NCBI GenBank assembly: GCA_019096065.1
Contig: JAGUCH010000005.1
Coordinates: 4,588,001-4,652,000 of the forward strand
DNA from: Paracyclopina nana
Lineage: Eukaryota > Arthropoda > Copepoda > Cyclopoida > Cyclopettidae
DNA length: 64,000 bases
Direction of reading: 5' to 3'
The number at the start of each line of letters is the position of its first letter. The stretch's first letter is position 1. The position numbers were made by a program, and so were the translations under genes. This document shows positions 10,310-17,717 of this stretch, in pieces. Under the pieces are notes generated by a model. That model had not been told where the DNA came from. It saw only the letters and a list, made by a program, of their open reading frames with translations, and ran no database searches.

Positions 10310-10796
10310 GTTTTGGACTTTTTAGTAAACAAGGCGCGCTACCAGAAAAATCCGGTCTGAAATCGGCCAAATTTCGTGTAAAAAAGCCTCTTTTTATTAC
10401 GCGCTTCTACGTAAAGTCTGGGAGCGCTGTCAGATGAAGGTAACAGCTTCGCTAATACCTACTACCTCACTTGAATTCGAATTCTTTATTACATATATAT
10501 ATAGAATACAAGTACTATAGTATATACTCGAGTATATTGGAAGCTTTGAGATCACAATAAAAACAAGACGAGTGCAAATGCAAAAAGCCGGCTTTAAAAA
10601 AGTCTACGAGGCCTCGAAAAGTCTGCGAGTCCTTGAAAAAGTGGAAAAGTCCGCGAAGACTGCGGAAAAGTGCGAGTTATCAAGTGAGAAAGTTGCAACG
10701 CGATGAAAGTACAAAGTGCGAAAAGTTACAGAAAACGCGCTTAAATACATGCGAACAGAAAGCGTTCTTCGTCTTGCAATAAGTCTGTGGCGATCC
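10310..10796. other. Spacer between antisense genes A and B
   Basis: The minus strand has AATAAA at 10485-10490, a plausible end for gene A, and TAATAAAAAG at 10391-10400 that could serve as a poly(A) signal or as a TATA-like element for gene B. A short AT-rich run at 10490-10545 includes the palindrome TATACTCGAGTATA. Confidence 0.4.
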
Positions 10797-11848
10797 TTAG
10801 TTGGCATCGCTGTTCACGTCCTGGGAAGCCTTTGACCCGGCGGAATCCTGGTCCTCATCTGCGATTGAGAGAGGTTCAGCCTCAGTGATCTCGTCCTTGT
10901 CCAGAATGGACTCCGCTGCCGAATCCAAGCGACGGTTATCTCGGGCTCGAGCCCGGCGAGATCGTCTCTTCAAAGTCCGCGGTCCGCACCCTTCAGTAAC
11001 AGGTACCTGAAAAGGTGCATGAAAAAGAGTACATGAGCAACCTGTTTACAGTTCATAAATTGATAGGTCCTTACCCAGCCCTTGGGATTAGGGACGTCAT
11101 AGATGTGGGCCAGCCCGGACATGATGCTGGGATTCCGGCGTAGTGTTCCATAGGGGTCCATGGCAGCCATTGCCATTTGGAGCGAATGGACGTCAGGGTC
11201 ACGCATAATCGGGGCTGGTGGCAAAGCTCGGACCTCTGGGGTACAGCAGTGAAATACCGCTGCATGCTCTGATGGGGCCTTTGTTGGAAGCATTTGCATG
11301 GCTCCACTTGCAGTCGATGACTCCGTACGAATAGCTCGAAACGTGGCCACGAACCTTCGGCACCATCGTGACGTCCACACGCAGAAGTACACCAACATGC
11401 CAAGCAAAATCTGTAAGAAAGAAGGTGGTAAATAAAAGTTTGGCCATAGTTGCAAAACTAGCTATAAGGTTGAACTTACCAAAGCCATCCCAATGGACGC
11501 TCCAAGACCGATCCATCCCATTACACCGTATCGGTGGTAATTGAAAATTTCCTCGATCCAGTCCCTCTGAGGGGCAATGGGACGATAACCATTTGGTACC
11601 GCTGGCATTAAATCTCGGGGGTCAAACACCTCCACTTCAAAGGGGTCGACAGGAGCTGGGCCAAATCCAGGTCCACCCTCGGCTTCAGAAATGCCACTCT
11701 CAGGAATAGCAACAGTAGGACCTACTGGGCCCGTGGTTTGAGAATCCACTAGCGCAGGATCCACCGTTGATGGCTGGATTGGAACCTCAGTGGGAGCCTC
11801 TGTAGAGCTGCCCTCTGGAGTTAGAGAAACCCAGGCTAAAATGACCAT
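10797..11848 (-). CDS. Antisense gene A: three-exon Thr/Pro-rich single-pass membrane protein
   Basis: I do not recognise the family. Exons are 11848-11480, 11410-11075 and 11006-10797, all joined in phase 0, giving 304 residues. Donors are GTAAGT and GTAAGG; the acceptors are TTTCTTACAG and CACCTTTTCAG. Residues 1-100 are rich in Thr, Pro, Ser and Glu (mucin-like). A hydrophobic segment at about 107-135 straddles the first splice junction, so the membrane anchor exists only after splicing. The cytoplasmic side starts SRWCRRF. The last exon has a basic cluster, KRRSRRARARDNRR, then an acidic end. There is no classic signal peptide, only a short hydrophobic start (MVILAWVS), so an upstream exon is possible. 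A leftward TATA box lies 190 bases upstream. The gene runs antisense to the flanking viral-type genes. Confidence 0.6.
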
Positions 11849-12012
11849 CGCGAGTTGATTGGGATTGGAATATCTCTAGAAAAGTGACCAGCTTGGACGA
11901 AGTCCGATGGGAGAATGATCAACATTAAGGGAAAGCTGAGAGTTGCAACTGCCTGTTGCACCCTCGCTACGTTTCTCGACCTAGGAAGTCAAAAATGTCC
12001 GTGCAACTCGAC

Positions 12013-12205
12013 GATGAGCGTGCGCGCACGCGCCCATCTTATAAGGAAGTGGTATAAGTCCTGTTACCCTGTTCTTTTTTACCTAGACAAAAAATGACCT
12101 TGGGTTTTTTAAAAGGGACAACCCACGCATTTAAATGCCCGAGAGTGTGGGGCATACCTGTAAAGATGCGTATAAAAAGGGCAGGTTACGGCCTTACAGC
12201 AACAG
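12013..12205. promoter_or_regulatory. Divergent promoter between antisense gene A and the 432-residue gene
   Basis: Leftward, CTTATAAG (12038-12045) is followed at about 30 bases by a TCA initiator-like site near 12014. Rightward, TATAAAAAGG (12171-12180) is followed by ACAGTC at about 12202, 31 bases on, and then the ATG at 12213. The two TATA boxes are 130 bases apart and serve genes on opposite strands. TATA plus initiator at arthropod spacing suggests host RNA polymerase II promoters. Confidence 0.6.
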
Positions 12206-12212
12206 TCTGGAA

Positions 12213-13511
12213 ATGAGCGATAGCTTGAATAGCCTCGATAATCTAAGGATGTCTCTGATCACCGGATCCATGGAAGGAGAATCTGCATTGGTCTCTATGA
12301 TGGAGACTGATAAGACTGGAGAGTTCAACGAACAAGAGGTTAGTGAGCTCCTCAAGGATGATGAGCCAGTTATGGATCGCAACATGCCTGCTGCCAATAT
12401 TGAGAACCAAGCCCAGAATCAGACGACTAGGCACCAGGACCAAGAGGAACCCCTCGAGGTCCCATTGGAAAGGGTATCCTCCAGTTTGGGGTACCCATTG
12501 CCATTTGAGGATTTGATCAGGCCTCCCCACATGGAGGGTCTACAGGCCTATGCGAGGGAGGCGAGCCGGACCAGAGCTACTATACAGCAGCATTATGATG
12601 CAAGCCTGTTGAAGATAGCTACGAAAGAGGTCATGACTGTTGGAAAGGAGGTGCCTTTTGACCTAACGATTAGGATAAATGGAGAACCCTATGAACGGAC
12701 CGAGCCTCGTAGGCCATTGAAGGTGAAAAACTTTGACTGCATTGAATTGCTTATCGAGCCAGTGAGTAAAGGTGGGGAGATTCCCGATTTTCTTGTTATA
12801 TTTCCGATGCTAGACAATCTACCGGTCTACAACTTGCCTGACAAGATGGAATATGACGAGAATGTTCATAAGTTGGCCAATGTCAGAAGTTGGTCTGCCG
12901 TCCAGAGCCCAACAGCTGTTGGGTATTATGTTCATGGAATCCGTGGACAGGGTGGAGCTCAACTCCCTGTAGTAGTCTCCAAACATTATACCAAGCGAGG
13001 CTGCATTCAGATCATGCCAACTTTGGACTCATCATTTTGGGATCCGCGGATGTTCCATGATTTGACGTCACCTTACTTGCAACTGTATGTGGGACCGCCG
13101 TCCTGCCTTAACAATGGTGTGGCTCAAGCCCCACGAAAATTGGACGTGAAGATCGATATGACCGCACTCCTGCCTACCATGGTAGCCCAGTTTGTTGATC
13201 GAGCCATTGGAACGTACCCACAATGCGTGAGGTACACAGCCGGGGCCAGGCCCCAAAAACTAGCCGCGTTTGTGGAGAAGTCTTGGCAACAAAAACCAAG
13301 GCGAGGACCTAGACTGTACGCCGATGTAGCGCGCGGGCGCCCTTTTGGCGTAGGAACGAATGGACCAGACATATTGCACGCTAAGCGCTCCAAAGTCGAT
13401 AAGAATAAGGAACGTGTGAACTATCTCCTCCAAGCTAAAATGGAGGAAATGACCCCCAGCGACATCAAGGTATTCACTGAGGCGATTAATGGATTTGTCG
13501 GGCAGTTCTGA
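12213..13511 (+). CDS. 432-residue protein of unknown family in the retrovirus-like assembly
   Basis: The frame is open from an ATG at 12135, but the TATA box at 12171 lies inside that extension, so the ATG at 12213 (MSDSLNSLDN) is the likely start. No domain was recognised. Residues 1-100 are acidic and polar; about 120-330 look beta-rich (for example PFDLTIRING and VKNFDCIELLIEP); the last 80 residues are basic (KPRRGPR, AKRSKVDKNKERV). There is no signal peptide or membrane segment, so it should be intracellular. A matrix, capsid or nucleic-acid-binding structural protein would fit its position just before the envelope-like gene, but that is inference. AATAAA at 13615-13620 follows it. Having its own TATA box and poly(A) signal, it looks like an independent transcription unit. 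Confidence 0.7.
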   Translation: MSDSLNSLDNLRMSLITGSMEGESALVSMMETDKTGEFNEQEVSELLKDDEPVMDRNMPAANIENQAQNQTTRHQDQEEPLEVPLERVSSSLGYPLPFEDLIRPPHMEGLQAYAREASRTRATIQQHYDASLLKIATKEVMTVGKEVPFDLTIRINGEPYERTEPRRPLKVKNFDCIELLIEPVSKGGEIPDFLVIFPMLDNLPVYNLPDKMEYDENVHKLANVRSWSAVQSPTAVGYYVHGIRGQGGAQLPVVVSKHYTKRGCIQIMPTLDSSFWDPRMFHDLTSPYLQLYVGPPSCLNNGVAQAPRKLDVKIDMTALLPTMVAQFVDRAIGTYPQCVRYTAGARPQKLAAFVEKSWQQKPRRGPRLYADVARGRPFGVGTNGPDILHAKRSKVDKNKERVNYLLQAKMEEMTPSDIKVFTEAINGFVGQF

Positions 13512-13614
13512 AAAATGAAATTACCCTTCAGAATCGAATTGTACATATTGATAAAATACTTGGTTGTGGGCCAATACTCTTAACTTTTTACCATACATGT
13601 CGACATGCTATGAT

Positions 13615-13620
13615 AATAAA
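13615..13620 (+). terminator. Poly(A) signal after the 432-residue gene
   Basis: AATAAA lies 104 bases beyond the stop codon, before the TATA box of the next gene. Confidence 0.45.
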
Positions 13621-13684
13621 AACCAATGGAAAAAAGCAAAGAGTGTCTAGACATAGTAAGGTGGCGTGCCCACACTTGTCTGGG

Positions 13685-13693
13685 TTTATAAGG
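13685..13693 (+). promoter_or_regulatory. TATA box of the envelope-like gene
   Basis: TTTATAAGG lies 56-64 bases upstream of the ATG at 13749, leaving room for a short leader. No clear TCAGT initiator lies at the expected distance; GATCAGAAG near 13728 is the closest. Confidence 0.5.
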
Positions 13694-13748
13694 AAAGTTA
13701 GCAGTCTTGGGGCCCATATAGTTTCTGATCAGAAGTTGTGCTGGTAAG

Positions 13749-15635
13749 ATGTCGTTTGAATTGGTCTTCATACTCACCCTTTTGGGATCTGGCACTTGGG
13801 GCCTGTCCAACTACCCAAACACTCAGTTCGTACTGGATGAGGCACTTTGCCATTCCGGACATGCCCTAGTTCCAGTTAGAGTGGTCCATCATCCTAGAAT
13901 GGTGAAAAAGGCTATGGTGTTAGATACGAAGGATTACAGTGGCCTTTTGCAATCAACAATTGGCGTCCTGAATAATATTGACACCGTGGTAAAAGAAGTT
14001 AAGGACAAGGAGGACTTGGTCCATATTGGGAATATGTTGGCAGTTGGCGAAGAGAGTACCCCTAACACCATCGACAAAGCTTGTTCCAAACGTCAAGGGT
14101 TTGTACCATTTGCCCCTAAAACTTATGAAGACATGGACGTTTTTCTAGAACTATTACGTTATACGGCAAAGGAAAGCCCTCTTGCCACTAAGGTAACTTT
14201 ATGTGTAAAGTTTCGGATTGTCAATGAGGTACCTATGTCCTTGGATGGGAAAACCACATTTCCTCAAGTGGGGTATGAGAAAAAACCGGACGATGAGATA
14301 ATTGCAGGTTACCCGTGTATCACGGGGTATTTCACTGTGGGACAAGGGCCGAGGACCATGACGTCAGTTAAAGCCCATGCACCACACAGTGATGGGAAGG
14401 CAACGATATGTGTCCAAAATGACTTTGTCATCACCCATAAGGACTTTGTCAAATCTGAATTGTCTGGGAGGAAAAGCTTCCTTGAAAAGGCCTACAACGC
14501 CGTGATGGCCTTAGCAGAATCAGGTAAATCGACAAAATTCACCGATGGCATGATAGCAAATACCACCCCACTGAGAGTTCCACCGAAAGTTTCTTTGGCT
14601 TTTCGACTACTGAAAGGTTTTAGCAAGGTTTTCTTGAAGTCTGGATTAATACCAAATGATCTGCAGCAAGTATTGTCATATGCTGACACAGTGGTGCAGT
14701 TTGCCAGAAAGTTTGGACAGGCAGGCACACGGTTCAGCATACCAACTTTGGCGCATAATAGTGACAGAAATGCGGCCACCATTACAAATGTTTATGAACC
14801 TTTGGCGAACACTGAACAGAGTGGAGATTTTGTCACTCAGGGAATAGTTGGGTATAAAGAAATGGACCCTACCCCTGAGGTCACATATCATATTGTGTCA
14901 CGAAGCAAAAACGGATTCTTGTTGCATGATAGGTATTTGACCCGCCGAAATGATCTAGTGTTTGTGTCTCGGGAAATACCCACCTATAGTGATTGCTTCG
15001 TTCATGACCATAATTTAACTGTGTGCGAAAACAAGGACTTTGACTTGACAGAAGGAGTCCAACACTGTGCTAAAGTACTTTTAGGGCTAGCTCAGGGTGA
15101 CCCATTTGACGCCTGTGAATTGGAGCCACTTAAGACTAACACACTCACTGATGTGGGATGCGCAAATTATAAAGGGTTCTTAAATTTGGTCTCAAGTGCA
15201 ATGATTAATAGGACTTGTTTAAATGACTTCAAGAACTCGGTGGTATTGGAACCAGGATCCTACCAGATCCTTAGCAATTGTAAGGTTTCCCTTGGAACTC
15301 AAAGTACTGGATACGAGGACTCTCCTTGGGAAAGTGATATGGTGAAGTTTTTTACAAAATTCCCTGAAGATGAACTTGGAGGTTTATTCAATAATTGGGA
15401 AATAATCCTGACGGTGAGCCTATTGTCTGCAGCACTGGGATTCACGTGCATGGGCATATTGATTTGGAAAAGGCGGCGAGTATGCAGCCGATGTTATGAT
15501 GATGGAGGCTATGTGAGACCTAATACGTCCCGCTCATGGCTTCGCTACAATAGGGGAGATCGCAAGAAAGATGCTGACCAAAATCAGCGCCTTACTGTGC
15601 GAATGAGTGGCCTGGGAGGCGCGACGTTAGTATAA
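13749..15635 (+). CDS. env: Envelope-like type I membrane glycoprotein, 628 residues, intact
   Basis: An N-terminal signal peptide (residues 1-18) and a C-terminal hydrophobic segment at about 550-573, followed by KRRR and a 55-residue tail, give a classic type I viral surface glycoprotein layout. The ectodomain has many cysteines, concentrated at about 415-520 before the anchor, and N-glycosylation sites NTT, NLT and NRT. The cysteine-rich C-terminal half, with C-x(n)-C pairs and a late NCKVSLG segment, resembles in outline the envelope proteins of insect errantiviruses and baculovirus F proteins, but this is an impression and not a demonstrated homology. I saw no clear furin site. The gene is intact, has its own TATA box and follows the unknown 432-residue gene by 237 bases. 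It would mediate attachment and entry if functional. Confidence 0.7.
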   Translation: MSFELVFILTLLGSGTWGLSNYPNTQFVLDEALCHSGHALVPVRVVHHPRMVKKAMVLDTKDYSGLLQSTIGVLNNIDTVVKEVKDKEDLVHIGNMLAVGEESTPNTIDKACSKRQGFVPFAPKTYEDMDVFLELLRYTAKESPLATKVTLCVKFRIVNEVPMSLDGKTTFPQVGYEKKPDDEIIAGYPCITGYFTVGQGPRTMTSVKAHAPHSDGKATICVQNDFVITHKDFVKSELSGRKSFLEKAYNAVMALAESGKSTKFTDGMIANTTPLRVPPKVSLAFRLLKGFSKVFLKSGLIPNDLQQVLSYADTVVQFARKFGQAGTRFSIPTLAHNSDRNAATITNVYEPLANTEQSGDFVTQGIVGYKEMDPTPEVTYHIVSRSKNGFLLHDRYLTRRNDLVFVSREIPTYSDCFVHDHNLTVCENKDFDLTEGVQHCAKVLLGLAQGDPFDACELEPLKTNTLTDVGCANYKGFLNLVSSAMINRTCLNDFKNSVVLEPGSYQILSNCKVSLGTQSTGYEDSPWESDMVKFFTKFPEDELGGLFNNWEIILTVSLLSAALGFTCMGILIWKRRRVCSRCYDDGGYVRPNTSRSWLRYNRGDRKKDADQNQRLTVRMSGLGGATLV

Positions 15636-15950
15636 TAACTGTATCAACCTTAATGTGATGTAAGCGGTCAATGACACCTTTTTTATATTTTTTGAGCTTA
15701 AAAACTATTTCAAAAGCTGAAAAAGTTAGGGCCGGGGAATGATGGGCAATAAGTACATCATGTCTCTGGTGCACGTTACGACCAGAATAGGACTTGATTG
15801 GACCCCTCCAGTGGAACCTGTGGAAACCGTGGAGCCCGTGGAGCCGCCAGAAGTCCGGAAGGTTGCCCATTCACCGCTACATCACCACCTCAAAATCACA
15901 AAACCTCCTTTCTTAAAAACACCTTTTCATCTCCTCCAACTCTCTGATTG

Positions 15951-15966
15951 TTGCTGCTGCTGCTGC
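15951..15966. repeat. CTG microsatellite
   Basis: About five CTG/TGC units. Similar runs lie at 17297-17312, 30449-30464, 47175-47188, 48511-48527, 58998-59013 and 59804-59822. Confidence 0.8.
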
Positions 15967-16399
15967 TACTACCTATGCGTTGAGCCTTACCTATGGCAAT
16001 TCACCTGACCTTGAGTGGAGAAGTTGCTAGCCATTGTGTGGAGGAGTTGCTAGCTGCTACATAGAGAGGACCTGCAGCTGCATGATAACGGAGAGAAGCA
16101 GATGGAAGCTGATGGAACTTGCTGCGATGCATCGAGTGGAGAAGAAGGAGAAGACTCGGGGAGTTCGATGGGGGACTTCAGAGAAGCAAGACATGGACCA
16201 AGTGCACATGGCCCATTGAGTGAGCTCTGCATTGCAATTGTCCCACCAGAGTTCTCCAAAGTGTGCTGAGGCATGAAGAAGATGGCCACAAGAATATTTA
16301 CTGCAGTACTTATTTCTTTGTATTTGCTGCCATTAATTTGTGTGGTGTTAAAAGCCGAGTGAATAAGACAACCTTGATGGATTTTGTTCGACCATAACT

Positions 16400-16750
16400 T
16401 GTATAGAGGTTTCCTGGGCAGTTATGCATCCTAACCTGAGGCTGTTAAGGCCACTGAGGACTTGGATAGGAGGCCCAATCACAGGTCTACAGCACTGAAG
16501 CTTGCCATGTGATGTATCTCGCCAGAGTTGGAGCACCGAGGCTGCGGCTTTGGGTCCAAGGCGGGTAGACATCCGGCCAGCACCCGGAGGCTGCGAACGG
16601 TACCGCGACCATGAAGCCGATGCTAACCATCCTAGGCTTCAGAGGGTGTGACCGTCGCACACCATTGTTAAACATGGGTGCACTTATATTTTGGCTCGAA
16701 CCTGAATTAGAGCCTGGCAAAATTGTCCATCAACTTTAGCCACTTTTGAC
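16400..16750 (-). repeat. Possible tRNA-derived SINE or structured RNA gene
   Basis: The minus strand has TGGCTAAAGTTGATGG (16727-16742), similar to a polymerase III A box, and GGTTCGAGCC (16693-16702), a good B box, 24 bases apart. A GC-rich block with hairpins follows, for example GGTGTG...CACACC at 16645-16663. That layout fits a tRNA-derived SINE with a body. No poly(A) tail or target duplication was found, so chance cannot be excluded. Confidence 0.25.
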
Positions 16751-17376
16751 AGATCTGTTGCAGATTTTGCAAGCCGCAGATGAACTTTATAGCAAACAAT
16801 AGGCAGCTGCTTCTCAGTTTGGGCATTGTGTTGCAATTACATATTTTTGGTTGGCATTTCCTTCTCGTGATTCATGCATTAATTTCGGTTTGTTCCCAGA
16901 ATCATTATATACAACGACGAGTGTCTCTTCAAAAAGGCCGATTAAGATCTTTTTTCTGCAAATGTCTTCTGGTCCTCTTCTTCAAGCCTCGAGTGGCACT
17001 TTCTCTCACTTTGAATGCACAGTCATTCCTTAACTATTACATCGTATGTTTAACATCAGATCATATTTTGCAAAATGCTCCCTACTGCGACAAATGTGTT
17101 GTATACGAAAAGGAACATATTTCTTTTGCAGCACCAAGCGAGGAAAACAAGAATGTTGCCAAGATGACATGTTTTTCACCATGATAATACTTATCCTTTA
17201 AGCTAGTTATAAAACCTGTTCGAAACTGATTGTAAATGATTGCAAAGGGTTTTTCTTCTGCTAGAGAAAAAGGTTTATTTGTCTGTAGTAGTTATATAGC
17301 AGCAGCAGCAGTGTGAAAAATGTGGGCATGCAATCCCCTGCTCACGTAATTGCATTCAAATTTATGTAGGAGGATA

Positions 17377-17381
17377 CTTCG
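17377..17381. repeat. Target-site duplication of the BEL/Pao element, left copy (CTTCG)
   Basis: CTTCG directly abuts the left LTR and is repeated directly after the right LTR at 29428-29432. Five bases is normal for this superfamily and proves a single clean insertion. Confidence 0.95.
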
Positions 17382-17717
17382 TGGAGAATCTAGGCAAGAC
17401 AACCCTTTCAGGCAAGAACAAGAAGTCAAAGCGAAAAGAGGCCAAAGTTCCAGCGGCTGGAACTTTTCTCCCTAGTCTCCTCAAGACTCAATTGGATCCG
17501 ATCCTGCAGCAAGACCGAATCCCCAGGAGAAAACACACACAATATATCAATGAATGATTCAGCATAGTGACATTTAGATTTACATGGAAACACAATAATT
17601 AGTTGTTGACAGTTTGAGGGTATTCAGCCGAGTGTTTTATTATTCTTTTCGCGCGGGAAAAAACAACAGCTTACAACGCAAAGTACAGAATGAAGTCACA
17701 CAACCTCTGCATCTCCA
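17382..17717 (-). repeat. 3' LTR of the BEL/Pao element
   Basis: This is identical base for base with 29092-29427. In element orientation it begins TGGAGATGCAGAGG. An AATAAA poly(A) signal is at 17636-17641 on the minus strand. Its first 22 bases also encode the last residues and stop of ORF2. Confidence 0.97.

Larger units (their letters stand above)
15636..17376. other. 1.7-kb intergenic stretch between the retrovirus-like assembly and the BEL element
   Basis: No gene is supported. It contains an imperfect 9-bp tandem repeat (GTGGARCCN) at about 15807-15845, a CTG run at 15951-15966, a direct repeat of GTGGAGAAGTTGCTAGC at 16016 and 16036, and a GC-rich structured block at 16400-16750 listed separately. 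The right end of the retrovirus-like assembly must lie here or nearby, but no LTR or polypurine tract could be fixed. Confidence 0.5.

Noticed and set aside
12135-12212. Upstream start of the 432-residue protein at 12135
   Set aside because: A strong TATA box at 12171 lies within this extension, so transcription probably begins after it.
15739-16008. Rightward 89-codon frame with PVEPVE repeats and a Cys run
   Set aside because: It is explained by the GTGGAGCCN tandem repeat and the CTG microsatellite; no coding evidence.
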